From: Erythrobacteraceae bacterium Alg239-R51
Lineage (GTDB): Bacteria; Pseudomonadota; Alphaproteobacteria; Sphingomonadales; Sphingomonadaceae
NCBI GenBank assembly: GCA_947331495.1
Contig: CAMZOI010000001.1
Location: 248,001 to 312,000 of the forward strand
Length of the DNA stretch: 64,000 nucleotides
Direction: 5' to 3'
Every line of letters begins with the position of its first letter. The stretch's first letter is position 1. Below, piece after piece: positions 18,824 through 27,518 of this stretch. The notes below the pieces were generated by a model that searched no databases, had not been told where the DNA came from, and saw only the letters and a program-made list of their open reading frames with translations. The translations under genes were made by a program, and so were the position numbers.

Positions 18824-18853
18824 AAAAAGGGGCCGGATTGCTCCGACCCCTTT
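18824..18853 (-). terminator. Terminator of the OmpA-type porin gene
   Basis: Read on the minus strand, AAAGGGGTCGGA pairs with TCCGGCCCCTTT (one mismatch) around a short loop and runs into a CCTTTTTCGT tail. It lies between the porin stop at 18882 and the sodC start at 18786. Confidence 0.8.
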
Positions 18854-18881
18854 GTTCTGTGTTTCGCTTTGGTAGCGAAGC

Positions 18882-20003
18882 TTACATGCCCGAGCCCGGA
18901 CCGTAGGTGATTTCCACCCGGCGGTTCTGGAGTTCGCGCACGCCGTCGGCAGTCGGGACACGCAGCTGCGTTTCGCCGAAGGCCTGGCTGTTGATGCGCC
19001 CGTCCGGGATACCGCGCGAAGCGAGGTAGCTGCGAACCGAAGCGTTGCGTCGCTCGGCAAGGCCCATGTTGTAGGCGGCCGTACCCGAGGTGTCCGTGTG
19101 GCCAGCCAGCATGACCGAAGCCGTGCCGCAATTGGCGTAGGACGACACCGCGTTGTCGAGGATCGTCGCTGCTTCCGGCGTGATGTCCGATTTGTCCCAG
19201 TTGAAGAAGACAATGTACGGACCCGATTCGCACGCTGCGACCGGCGGCGGCGGCGGCGGCGGCGGGGGCGGGGGCGGGGGCGGCGGGGGCGGCGGCGGAG
19301 GCGGAATTACAGCTGCGGGAGCCCCGAAGTTGTAGGTCAGCGTGCCGAGGATGGAGTGCGTGCGCACCCGATCGTCGAGATCGCGTCCGCCAAGGTCGAC
19401 AAGCTGCACATCTTCAGCGTTGAAGAAGCGGTAGCGCAGGCCGACATCGACATTATCGCTCAGCGGCGCGCGAACGCCGGCAAGGATCTGCCATGCAAAA
19501 CCGGTGTCCGAATCGTCCAGCGAGGAAGATCCGAGAGTGGTGATGCGCGTGTCGATATCGGTGCGGGCAACACCGGCACCGCCACCGACATAGCCTTGAA
19601 TGCTGTCGTCATCGCCGAAATCGAACAGGCCGTTGACCATGAAAGACAGGATGCCGATGTCACTGTCGAACGCGTCGTAGGTACCGGCGGGAACGATCAC
19701 GCCAGCAGGACCAGCATTGAAACCGGTGATACCAACCGTCAGTTCATCGATGTCGGCTTCACGATAGGAGGATTCGGCTTCCAGACGGAAAGCACCGAAG
19801 TCATATCCAACGTAACCGCCGAAATCATAACCGTAGTCGGAATCGAGCGAAGCACTGTCAAGATCGTCGTTGATACTGAAATCGACGTCTTCAACGATCA
19901 TGGCACCGCCTTCGACACCTACGTACCAGGCGCCGTCACGGGCCAGGCTTGGCGATGCTAGGGCCGTGGAGGCCATCGCCATTCCTATGACCAATTTCCG
20001 CAT
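18882..20003 (-). CDS. OmpA-family outer membrane protein with polyproline linker
   Basis: A 373-residue outer-membrane protein. A signal peptide ('ASTALASPSLA', about residues 11-21) is followed by an eight-strand beta-barrel domain of about 220 residues, then a run of 21 consecutive prolines. A C-terminal OmpA domain binds peptidoglycan: 'IVFFNWDKSDITPEA', 'GHTDTSGTAAYNMGLAERR', 'NRRVEITYG'. It tethers the outer membrane to the cell wall. The long proline run is coded by CCG/CCC and is prone to length change. A 200-base upstream region carries an EcfG-like promoter at 20171-20195, which suggests general-stress control. It has its own terminator. Confidence 0.92.
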   Translation of the reverse strand: MRKLVIGMAMASTALASPSLARDGAWYVGVEGGAMIVEDVDFSINDDLDSASLDSDYGYDFGGYVGYDFGAFRLEAESSYREADIDELTVGITGFNAGPAGVIVPAGTYDAFDSDIGILSFMVNGLFDFGDDDSIQGYVGGGAGVARTDIDTRITTLGSSSLDDSDTGFAWQILAGVRAPLSDNVDVGLRYRFFNAEDVQLVDLGGRDLDDRVRTHSILGTLTYNFGAPAAVIPPPPPPPPPPPPPPPPPPPPPVAACESGPYIVFFNWDKSDITPEAATILDNAVSSYANCGTASVMLAGHTDTSGTAAYNMGLAERRNASVRSYLASRGIPDGRINSQAFGETQLRVPTADGVRELQNRRVEITYGPGSGM

Positions 20004-20170
20004 TATTATTTCCCCTTTTTGCGAATTAAATCCACCGAGAGCATGCGTATCTATCTTTACGCTCCATAAGTGGCAAGCGGACAATGTCCGGGAACTGTTG
20101 TATATTTGTCGCGCCGAACTGGAGGATTTCCGGCGCAGTAATAGTTCGATAACCCTCCAATGTTCATGCC

Positions 20171-20195
20171 AACGCCGCCTTGTGTATACAGTTCC
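20171..20195 (-). promoter_or_regulatory. EcfG-type general stress promoter upstream of the OmpA porin
   Basis: The minus strand reads GGAAC, 16 bases, CGTT, which matches the alphaproteobacterial sigma-EcfG consensus GGAAC-N16/17-CGTT exactly. The predicted start would leave a leader of about 160 bases before the ATG at 20003. Active use is inferred. Confidence 0.6.
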
Positions 20196-20203
20196 CGAGA
20201 AAG

Positions 20204-20656
20204 TCAGGCGGCCAGTTTGAAGGTCCGCAGGATTTCCAGAACAGCGGTTAAAGCAGCGCGCGCCTCGGTATCCACGGTCGTTCCGGACTGGGGGGACGCT
20301 GGCAGAATGGCCCGCTGCCACGTCTCGGCAAAACACAGCCGGGCATCCGTCGACCGATCGTAGACGGTTTGTCCCGGCTGCGGAAAAGCGAATGTCCACT
20401 GCGTCCCGTCCCAGCAAGCCAGAGCGGTTTCCTGGCCAAGCCATGCGCCGGAAGCGGAAGGTGCGACTATCCAGCACTGTCCCGCGACCGGTTGGGTTGG
20501 CGGCGCAGCAAGTTCGCCCTCCACGTTCGGGCACAGCAACATGTCGATCCGTGCGAATGCTTCGTTCACGAAGAATTCCTTCTGCGCCTGTCCCGGTACA
20601 AGCAGGGGGAGGGCATGGCGGGCAGTCGTGGCGGGATAATATATCGGCTGGGTCAT
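20204..20656 (-). CDS. DUF2793 tail-associated protein at the GTA cluster 3' end
   Basis: A 150-residue protein of the DUF2793 family. The mark is 'LPLLVPGQAQKEFFVNEAF' near the N-terminus, followed by 'QPVAGQCWIVAPSASGAW' and 'ALACWDGTQWTF'. Family members are found at the ends of phage and GTA tail modules in alphaproteobacteria, where they may form fibre or receptor-binding parts. It lies 13 bases after the gp15-like gene on the same strand and is the last gene of the cluster; no terminator is obvious between it and the porin promoter. Confidence 0.82.
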   Translation of the reverse strand: MTQPIYYPATTARHALPLLVPGQAQKEFFVNEAFARIDMLLCPNVEGELAAPPTQPVAGQCWIVAPSASGAWLGQETALACWDGTQWTFAFPQPGQTVYDRSTDARLCFAETWQRAILPASPQSGTTVDTEARAALTAVLEILRTFKLAA

Positions 20657-20669
20657 TTGCGCGGTCCTG

Positions 20670-22868
20670 TTACGAAGTTGCCAAAGTGGTGAGCGTGAGC
20701 GGGTCTGATCTTGCGAAGCTGCCGATCTGGCGCACCCAAAGCGGTTCGCCCGGGTGATCTACCTCGATCCGGCTCATCGTTTGCGCGTCGAGAACGAGGT
20801 TCGGCGCGGCAACCGTCCAGCGCGCGAACGGGTTCGCAACCGGACCGAGGCCGACTTCATAAGCCTCCCGGTCCTCGACCAGCGGGTGATCGACTTCGTC
20901 GAGCCAGGTCCAGCCCCCGCGCGCGCGACGTGTCCATGCCAGCCAAAGGGCGCCATCGCCCTTCCGGACAATGCGGCCATGAACCGGGAAGGGCGGCTTG
21001 CGCGATGCGCCCACATTTTCAAGCACCGCCTGCGCGGGCGTTTCGTCGCCCAGGCCGATTGCCGCGAAGCGTCCATTACTTGCCTGCAGCGCCACATGTT
21101 CGGGCAGGGCGCGCAAGCGATCGTCGATCAGCGTCACCTCTGTGCCTGCATCGTGTCCGGCGAGCGCCGCCAATTCGCTGCCGCCGCGCCCGCGTAGCAG
21201 GCCATGAAGACGCCATAGGCCTTCCCCCATCGGTTCGGCCTGCAGGAATTGAAGGATCTCCGCGCCGACGAGCAGTCGATTGGCACCACGTGCCATCGCA
21301 TCAATGCTCGCCGTATCGAGCGATGCCGCCGCATCGTGCAGACGTATCGTAGCTGTCGCGCCGGGCTCGAGACGCAGCGCATTACTTTGGCGAAGCGGCG
21401 CTACGAGCGTTCCGCCGATGGCGCGCATGGTGACCGGATCCCCGATCGGTATCAGCGCGCCATTTCTATCCGCATACAATGCTGCGCCAGACCAAGGCCC
21501 CGACGCGGCGCTCGCGGCGGTGAACAGCCGGGCATCCGCGCTCGACCCCGTGCCATCCCAGGGCAATTCGAACACTCTCAGCACGGTGGGACGAGGCTGG
21601 CGGTCGGGCGGGACCCATGCGTTGCCGGCATCGCTGAATGCAGCAGGGGATGTGATTGCGACATGGCGCTGCAATTGCAGTTCCACCCCCGCCGCGTGCC
21701 ATTCCCAGGATATGACGCGCCACAGCCCTGTCCGGTCCGGGCAGCGGACAAGGCGCCCCGGTTCGATATCCGGGTCGATCTCGATGCAGCGCCAGGCCAG
21801 AGCCTCGTTGCGCGCCTTCTCTCTTGCCGCCGCATCCCGCACTAGCGCTCTGGCATCCCCGGCCGAGAACACGCCGGGAAATTCCAGGACCGTATTACCC
21901 CCATCCGGTGCGTTTCCCGGCACCCGTTGCAGCCCGGGCTGACAATCGCGCGCGGGATCGTAATACCGTAGGGCCGAGAGCGGGGCGCCGGTTCCGCTCC
22001 GCACGAAGGTCTTGCCCGTTTCGCGTCCGAACTCGCCCTCGTTCCAGCGCGCGGCCTCGGACAATGTCGGGACGGTCGCGCTATCGCTCGAGGCGCCGGA
22101 GCTTGCATTGGCGACGGCGACCATGCCGTTGTTCGTCAGCGCGACCAGGGGTTCGAGCCTATCGATCAGCGATAGCGCCGAAGCGAGAGATCCTCCATCG
22201 TACGAAAAACCGGCAAGCCTTTCGAACCGCGCACTCGTTCGGGCATCGCCCGTCGGGCCGAGCATTTCCGCAATGGTATCGCGCCCCTCACCGGCCACGA
22301 TCTCGAAGCTGAGCGCCGGAATGCGATTGCCGAAATCAGCAAGCGCCAAATCTTCGAACACCACATAGGCGCAATCGCGAAACGCGGGGCACTCATCGCC
22401 CAGGATTGCACGCAGCAACGGATCGGCAGCCTGGTCGCCATGTCCGGTATGGACGCGCAACATACCCCCGGTTTTCAGATCGCCCGCCGCCCCGCGCAGC
22501 AGGTTGCCATCGGCCCAGATGCGTCCCACGCGCTCGACCGGTCGGCTCGAGAGCGCAACCGCGAAGGAGATGCTGTAGCTGAATTGCCTGGTCTTCGGCG
22601 TTCCCTTGCCGCCGCCAGCCGTCTCGCTCTCCTCCTTCAGGTCGCTCGACCAGATGATCGTTCCGGGTGCGCGGACGGTGCCGTAATGCCTGGCGATCGG
22701 CTGGCCGTAGCTCGATGTGCTAACGGCGAGATCCTTCAGGCGCGGCCCATCGCGCGGTGGTCCGCCGAGGATGGCGCCGTCGATCTGCCGCCCGGCCATC
22801 GCGCCGAGCGCGCCGCCCAGCGGCCCGCCGACGGCGGTTCCAAGCGCGCCAAGTACGAGAGTTGCCAT
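20670..22868 (-). CDS. GTA gp15-like baseplate hub/host-specificity protein
   Basis: A 732-residue tail-tip protein. The N-terminus has 'GALGTAVGGPLGGALGAMAG' and 'AVSTSSYGQPIARHYGTVRA', typical of gp15/phage-tail_3 proteins. The middle contains 'SALSLIDRLEPLVALTNNG' and 'VFSAGDARALVRDAAA'; the C-terminal 250 residues are the hub/carbohydrate-binding end with 'GANRLLVGAEILQFLQAEP'. Family relatives in Rhodobacter are about 1300 residues because of an internal TIM-barrel domain. That insert is absent here. It would form the baseplate that contacts the recipient cell. The start ATG at 22868 is 13 bases after the NlpC/P60 gene. Confidence 0.85.
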   Translation of the reverse strand: MATLVLGALGTAVGGPLGGALGAMAGRQIDGAILGGPPRDGPRLKDLAVSTSSYGQPIARHYGTVRAPGTIIWSSDLKEESETAGGGKGTPKTRQFSYSISFAVALSSRPVERVGRIWADGNLLRGAAGDLKTGGMLRVHTGHGDQAADPLLRAILGDECPAFRDCAYVVFEDLALADFGNRIPALSFEIVAGEGRDTIAEMLGPTGDARTSARFERLAGFSYDGGSLASALSLIDRLEPLVALTNNGMVAVANASSGASSDSATVPTLSEAARWNEGEFGRETGKTFVRSGTGAPLSALRYYDPARDCQPGLQRVPGNAPDGGNTVLEFPGVFSAGDARALVRDAAAREKARNEALAWRCIEIDPDIEPGRLVRCPDRTGLWRVISWEWHAAGVELQLQRHVAITSPAAFSDAGNAWVPPDRQPRPTVLRVFELPWDGTGSSADARLFTAASAASGPWSGAALYADRNGALIPIGDPVTMRAIGGTLVAPLRQSNALRLEPGATATIRLHDAAASLDTASIDAMARGANRLLVGAEILQFLQAEPMGEGLWRLHGLLRGRGGSELAALAGHDAGTEVTLIDDRLRALPEHVALQASNGRFAAIGLGDETPAQAVLENVGASRKPPFPVHGRIVRKGDGALWLAWTRRARGGWTWLDEVDHPLVEDREAYEVGLGPVANPFARWTVAAPNLVLDAQTMSRIEVDHPGEPLWVRQIGSFARSDPLTLTTLATS

Positions 22869-22881
22869 GAGGTTTTCCTGT

Positions 22882-23295
22882 TTATGAAAGCGCCAGCCGC
22901 CAGTGCTGCTGCACGGGGCAGGTAATGAGCCCGCAATGCAGCGCGACACGGCGCAGCCCGGCATGGGCATGAACGAAGCGCATCCCGCCCAGCGCGACGA
23001 GCAGATGATGTTGCGAGGCACCCGGCGCGGTCAGCAACAGGTCGCCGCGTTCGATAGGAGCCGGGGACGGGGCCGGGTGAAAACCGCTGCGACCGGCACA
23101 GGCGAGATGGCGTTCGATGTCGCTGTTGCGCAAGGCATAGCCCAGCGGCGCGGTGCCGACGATCCCCGCCCGGTGCAGAGCAAGGGCGACAAGCCCGACG
23201 CAATCCAGCCCCGTCTCGCTGCGTCCATGCAGGCGGAACGGTGTCCCCACCAACGCCTCGGCCTGTCCGGCGAAGGCTTCGCGCGCCGTGCTCAC
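22882..23295 (-). CDS. GTA gp14-like NlpC/P60 cell wall peptidase
   Basis: A 137-residue cysteine peptidase. Cys32 in 'GLDCVGLVALAL' and the histidine in 'ASQHHLLVALG' are the expected catalytic pair. It probably cuts peptidoglycan peptides while the particle delivers DNA. The GTG start at 23295 overlaps the upstream gp13 stop (GTGA). Order gp13-gp14-gp15 matches the Rhodobacter GTA. Confidence 0.9.
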   Translation of the reverse strand: MSTAREAFAGQAEALVGTPFRLHGRSETGLDCVGLVALALHRAGIVGTAPLGYALRNSDIERHLACAGRSGFHPAPSPAPIERGDLLLTAPGASQHHLLVALGGMRFVHAHAGLRRVALHCGLITCPVQQHWRLALS

Positions 23296-24107
23296 CGGGC
23301 CACCGGATATTGCGCGAGCATGTCATTGCCCGGCAGGTGCGGCTCGCCGCGAAAATTGATCGCGTTGGCAAAGCGAGCGGCGCAGGTCGCGATGGTCCGG
23401 TCGCAGCCTTGCCGCAGCCGCACCCGCAGGCCGGGTTCGACCCCTTCGTGCAGACCGCTGTCGAGCAACAGATCCTGGCCCTCCAAGCCGAGGATCTGCA
23501 TGACCAACCCGGTTTGCGAGCCGTCGAGAAAGCGCAGCGTGCCATGCGCGAACAAAGCCGGTTCGGCGGCATCCACTTGCACCCGGCCGGTTTCCGGATC
23601 GACCGCCGAAATTTTCGCGAGCGTTTCGTGGCCGGCCGCGTTCAGGCCGCAGCCCGGACCGCAGAAGCGTGCCCGGCAGGTCGGTCCGGTCAGCGGCACC
23701 GGGTCGGTGCCGAGCAGCGCCTTGGCCGAATGTATCTGCGCGCTGAAACTGCCGCCTTCCTGCGAGATGCTGGCAATCATGCCGGAATGCAGCGCGGTAT
23801 GTTTGCCAGTTTCCCAATTCACCACTCCGGTTTCCACGCACGCGCCGTCGAACCGCCCGGCAAGCAGGTCGTCTTCGCCGATGTCCTCATGGGTCAGGCC
23901 GCCTTCCACCTCGCTGTCGTCGTCCTCGAACCCGATCGTGCGCCGGATCGCGGACGGAACGATGCCCGGCGATGCGCGATGCAGCACGCCGCCGAACCGC
24001 AGGTCGCGGTCATGCGTGGTGAAACCCAGGGTCACCCCGTCGCGGCGATAGACCCGCCACCAGGTCGCCACCGTGTCGAGCTCGGCGGCGAAATAGGCCC
24101 CGCTCAC
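23292..24107 (-). CDS. GTA gp13-like protein (DUF2163)
   Basis: A 271-residue tail-tip protein of the DUF2163/phage_BR0599 type. 'WWRVYRRDGVTLGFTTHDRDL' (in part) at the N-terminus and the C-terminal cysteine cluster 'CRARFCGPGC', 'RQGCDRTIATCAARF', 'NFRGEPHLPGND' are diagnostic. In the Rhodobacter particle this protein helps form the baseplate and binds a metal through the cysteines (family knowledge). The start is a GTG at 24107 overlapping the stop of the upstream gene by four bases, and the end overlaps gp14. Confidence 0.9.
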   Translation of the reverse strand: MSGAYFAAELDTVATWWRVYRRDGVTLGFTTHDRDLRFGGVLHRASPGIVPSAIRRTIGFEDDDSEVEGGLTHEDIGEDDLLAGRFDGACVETGVVNWETGKHTALHSGMIASISQEGGSFSAQIHSAKALLGTDPVPLTGPTCRARFCGPGCGLNAAGHETLAKISAVDPETGRVQVDAAEPALFAHGTLRFLDGSQTGLVMQILGLEGQDLLLDSGLHEGVEPGLRVRLRQGCDRTIATCAARFANAINFRGEPHLPGNDMLAQYPVAR

Positions 24108-26416
24108 GATGCCTCCCGCACTTCGACCAGTGGCACGGACGGCGCTTCGCCGGCGGCGAAGGACAGGCCGGATATGTCGAGCCGATCCTCGGCGAAGCGC
24201 ACCGGAACGTCGAACAGGAAACCGGCGGTAACGGTCGCGCTTTCGGCAGGAGCCGCGTCGAAGACGATCCACCCCCCTGTCTCGAAAGACCAGTCGCCGG
24301 TCACCGTTCCGTCGACGGCAATCATGATGCTGGCAAGGTCGGGCCGGGTAATCGGGCGCGCCTGTTCGCCATAGGATTTGATCAGGCGGAACCTCACCCG
24401 GGCCCCGTCGCCGGTTCCCAGCACTTGGTCGGTGGCCGACGGGTTGCCGGTCATCGCGTTCGAGCTGAAATCGAACGGATCGCGCAGGCGAAATCCGCGT
24501 GCGGGGCCATAGCGGGCGCGAAAGAAGGCCAGCAGAGTGCCAAGTTCCTCCTCGGAACGGATGCCGGGGCCGACATCGTAACGCATGCGCGCATCGGACC
24601 ACAGCGCGTTTCTCCGCTCGTGACCCGACGCGGTCATTGCGACCGAGGTGGAAAATTCGGGCGCCGCCGCCGCGTCGGGGCCCAGCGCGAGCGGATAGGG
24701 CACGTCGTCGAAACTCTGCATGTCGGTCTCCCATGTCGGCAGGCGGGTATATCCATCGCGCGCCACCTGCGGCAGCGCCCACACGAAGCGGCGCGCGATG
24801 CCGCGGGCGCGCGCCTCGTCGAGCGCGGCATCGATCAGCGGCCAGAACGTGTCCGCGTCCGCCTCGTCGAGCACGAAGCCCGACAGGTAATCGGTGTTCT
24901 CGGCCGGATAGCCGAGGCGCTCGGCGATGGCCGCGTAGCCCGCGCGCCGCGCCCCGTCGGCCCCGGCGGTCAGCCAGTCATAATCCTCGACCTGCAGCCG
25001 GTCGAAGGCAGGCCAGGCCCAGCCGGTCGGGAGCGATGCGCGCCGAAGTTCGGGCATGGCGGGATCGAAGATCGTCGGTGTGAACACCAGCAGGTGGATC
25101 TCCACATCGCCGATCGCGGCGTCGCGCACCGCCTGGGCCAGCGCCGCCGTGGATGCGGCCAGCGCCTGTCCGGCAAGATCGAGCATGGCAAGCGCGCCGT
25201 TCGGCAGCGGCGCGCGCAAGTTGTCGATCCACCTGATCGCGCTTGCGAAATAGGTGCGCGCGCTGGGATCGTAGAAGCACGGCGCCCCGGTGTCGGGCTG
25301 GACCCACCACCACGGTTCGCCGATCTGGAACAGCGGCCGACCGCCCGCGGCTTCGAGCAGTGCGACGAAATTTGTCGCCACCGCCCGCAGGAAAGTGTTC
25401 GCATGGGAGCTTGTCGGCGACAGCAGCGAGGAAGGCGGATCCCAGCCGGTCTCGGCAAACTTGCCGAAGCGGTCCTTCTGCTTGAACCAGTCGGGACAGT
25501 TCTGCGCCAGCAATTCGTAGGACAGCGAGACGATCGGCTCGAACCCGGCAGCGATGGCGGCCGCGAAATAGGCCTCGTGCCAGGCGATCGCCGGACGGCA
25601 CAGATCGCCACTGTAGGCCGCGTGAAAATCGCTGCTGCCATAGGGCCACACCCGGTAATAGTGGCTCATCCCGACATAGTGGACGAACCGCCCGCGATAG
25701 CCGAGACCTTCCATCGTCCGCACCAGCCGGGCGGGCGTCTGGTTGAAACTGTCGTCATAAGCGGTGCACATGTGCACGCCGTGCGGCGGGACGAGCACAT
25801 CGCCGATCTCCAGCATCGCGCGGTCGCCCTGGCAGGCGATCTCGCTCATCTCCGCCCAGCCATCGACGCGGGCGGGCAGCCGGGCGCCGCTGCCCTCGAC
25901 ATAGCCTTGCGGGACCAGGCTTATGAACATCCGCTCGATCGCGCCGGGGAACACCGCTTCGCCCGGGAGCCCGAAACCCGATTGCAGGTCCGAAAACCGC
26001 AGCTCGATCCGGGCATCCTCGGGGCTCCCGGTGGCGTAGTTCCACAGCCGCACATACCAGGCGCGCAAATTGCCCGCCGCGTCGCGCCCCTCGATGGTCA
26101 TTGTCGGCCCATGCGGCACGTCGAGCGCTAGTATCCCCGATGACCGCCAGCGGAAGGCCAGCACGCAATGCGAATAGTCGCGCTGGGTTGCGTAGGCGAG
26201 CAGCGGATGGTCGAGCCGGTCCTCGCTTTCCCAGATCAGCCCGGCCAGTTCGCCTTGTCTGTGGAATTCGCACTCCACCCGCAGGCAGTCCGGCGCGGTC
26301 GAGACGACGCTGGCCATCATCGGACGCGGAAAATTGACTGTCCAGAAGCGCGGGTCGAAGCGCGGTATCCAGTCGGAATGTTGCCCCCGCCGTTCGCGGG
26401 CGAGCCAGAAAGGCAT
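24104..26416 (-). CDS. GTA gp12-like DUF2460 protein with long N-terminal barrel-like extension
   Basis: A 770-residue protein. The last 200 residues or so are DUF2460 ('SFDDVPYPLALGPDAAAAPE', 'FRARYGPARGFRLRDPFDFS', 'GWIVFDAAP'), which alone makes up the 210-residue gp12 of Rhodobacter. In front are about 560 residues with 'HYYRVWPYG', 'GFEPIVSLSYELLA', 'QIGEPWWW', 'YLSGFVLDEADADTFWPLID' and 'FVWALPQ', whose alternating strand/helix rhythm resembles a glycoside-hydrolase-like TIM barrel. It resembles proteins annotated as non-contractile tail sheath in some roseophages (from memory, unverified). A start ATG at 26416 follows AGGAGACTTCTC. Confidence 0.8.
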   Translation of the reverse strand: MPFWLARERRGQHSDWIPRFDPRFWTVNFPRPMMASVVSTAPDCLRVECEFHRQGELAGLIWESEDRLDHPLLAYATQRDYSHCVLAFRWRSSGILALDVPHGPTMTIEGRDAAGNLRAWYVRLWNYATGSPEDARIELRFSDLQSGFGLPGEAVFPGAIERMFISLVPQGYVEGSGARLPARVDGWAEMSEIACQGDRAMLEIGDVLVPPHGVHMCTAYDDSFNQTPARLVRTMEGLGYRGRFVHYVGMSHYYRVWPYGSSDFHAAYSGDLCRPAIAWHEAYFAAAIAAGFEPIVSLSYELLAQNCPDWFKQKDRFGKFAETGWDPPSSLLSPTSSHANTFLRAVATNFVALLEAAGGRPLFQIGEPWWWVQPDTGAPCFYDPSARTYFASAIRWIDNLRAPLPNGALAMLDLAGQALAASTAALAQAVRDAAIGDVEIHLLVFTPTIFDPAMPELRRASLPTGWAWPAFDRLQVEDYDWLTAGADGARRAGYAAIAERLGYPAENTDYLSGFVLDEADADTFWPLIDAALDEARARGIARRFVWALPQVARDGYTRLPTWETDMQSFDDVPYPLALGPDAAAAPEFSTSVAMTASGHERRNALWSDARMRYDVGPGIRSEEELGTLLAFFRARYGPARGFRLRDPFDFSSNAMTGNPSATDQVLGTGDGARVRFRLIKSYGEQARPITRPDLASIMIAVDGTVTGDWSFETGGWIVFDAAPAESATVTAGFLFDVPVRFAEDRLDISGLSFAAGEAPSVPLVEVREAS

Positions 26417-26426
26417 GAGAAGTCTC

Positions 26427-26999
26427 CTAAATCGAGAATGCGCGGCGGACCGCGCTCGCCACCTGTCGCGAGCTGCGCTGCATCGCGACGGGCGCGCCGG
26501 TGCCGCGCGGCGTGTTGAGCGTGATGGCGACGCGCACGTCGGAGCGCGTGCTGCGCCCCCCGTTCGTTTCCACCCGGCCCGCACTGTCGGGCACGAACAC
26601 TTCCGGCCCGCGCTCGCCCACCAGATAGGGGCGATCCGGCGCGACCAGCCCGCCGGTGGCGCGCCCCGGCAGGCCGAGCAGCGAGCCGAGCGTACCGCTG
26701 AGCAAGGCGGCGGTGCCGCCCGTCTGCGATGCCCCGCCGAACAGCGTGCCGAGACCGGTCCGCAGCGCCTGCGCGGCGATCTCGTCGAGCGCCGAAAGTG
26801 CCGTTCGTCTGAGCTCGGCGAATCCCAGATTGCCCTTCCGGATCGCGGAAAGCAGCCCGCGTTCGAGCACGTTGGTGGCCTTGTCGAACCCGTCGAGCAG
26901 GGTCGCATCGAAGGTCGAGCGCATGGCTTTCACATCGGCTGCGAAGCCTTGCGTATCGGCGCGAACCGGCACGATCAGGTCGTCGATTTCGTCATCCAT
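26427..26999 (-). CDS. GTA gp11-like tail tape measure protein
   Basis: A 190-residue protein of the short tape-measure family used by GTAs. 'VRADTQGFAADVKAMRSTFD' near the N-terminus, a helical middle ('LRRTALSALDEIAAQALRTG'), then a Gly-rich turn region ('GRATGGLVAPDRPYLVGERG') and the closing 'VASAVRRAFSI' match. Its shortness agrees with a short tail. It overlaps gp10.1 by eight bases and is followed after 10 bases by gp12. Confidence 0.85.
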   Translation of the reverse strand: MDDEIDDLIVPVRADTQGFAADVKAMRSTFDATLLDGFDKATNVLERGLLSAIRKGNLGFAELRRTALSALDEIAAQALRTGLGTLFGGASQTGGTAALLSGTLGSLLGLPGRATGGLVAPDRPYLVGERGPEVFVPDSAGRVETNGGRSTRSDVRVAITLNTPRGTGAPVAMQRSSRQVASAVRRAFSI

Positions 27000-27186
27000 G
27001 ATTGTCCCTTTCGATCAGCGCCGCGATTTCCGCACGGCTGGGCGGGGTCTCGGCAGGCAAAGGCGGGGCGAGCGAGAGCAGCAATTCGGCCGGCGTCGCG
27101 TTCCAGAACGTCGCGGGCGTCCAGCCGAGCGCGCGCGCGGCCAGACCGGCCAGCCGCGCGGCACTTTCGGCAAAGCTGCCGCTCAT
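26992..27186 (-). CDS. GTA gp10.1-like tail assembly chaperone
   Basis: A 64-residue protein. 'FAESAARLAGLAARALGWTP' then 'FWNATPAELLLSLAP' and 'SRAEIAALIERDNHG' match the small tail-chaperone family beside the tape measure in GTAs. The ATG at 27186 overlaps the gp10 stop by four bases. The gene is easy to miss because of its size; order and coupling support it. Confidence 0.82.
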   Translation of the reverse strand: MSGSFAESAARLAGLAARALGWTPATFWNATPAELLLSLAPPLPAETPPSRAEIAALIERDNHG

Positions 27187-27518
27187 CCCGAGCCCGGCGA
27201 CGGGCCGCTCCCCTTCAGGATCTCGCCCAGCAGCACTCGCAGCGGTCTTGCGCTGGCGGCGAGCCCCTGCGTCAGCACCGCCTGGCCGACCGCTTCGCGC
27301 GGCACGCCCTCTTGCTCGGCGAGGCAATGCCAGAACAGCGCCGCGATCTCCGACAGGCGCAGCTGTCCTTCGCCGGCCCGCTCGACCAGCGCGAAGAGCG
27401 GGCCCAGTTCCTCCTCGGCGCGCACCAGCGCATCGAATGTCGGGCGCAGCAGGCGCGGATGTCCGCCGATTGTCAGCGTGGCTTCGCCTCTGATACTGTT
27501 GCTCGCACTGCCGGTCAT
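27183..27518 (-). CDS. GTA gp10-like protein
   Basis: A 111-residue cytosolic protein of the gp10 family (tail assembly). 'GEATLTIGGHPRLLRPTFDA' followed by 'LVRAEEELGPLFALVERAG' and 'IAALFWHCLAEQEG' are characteristic. It overlaps gp9 upstream (27515-27518) and gp10.1 downstream (27183-27186), both as ATGA, giving a three-gene translational chain. Confidence 0.85.
   Translation of the reverse strand: MTGSASNSIRGEATLTIGGHPRLLRPTFDALVRAEEELGPLFALVERAGEGQLRLSEIAALFWHCLAEQEGVPREAVGQAVLTQGLAASARPLRVLLGEILKGSGPSPGSG

Noticed and set aside
19098..19961. Plus-strand frame with long arginine or glycine runs opposite the OmpA gene
   Set aside because: The runs come from reading the proline codons in other frames; the OmpA domain is unmistakable on the minus strand.
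24425..26131. Long open frame on the plus strand opposite the gp12-like gene
   Set aside because: It has no recognisable domain, is Arg/Gly/Ala-rich as is typical of antisense frames in GC-rich DNA, and lies wholly inside a well-supported gene.
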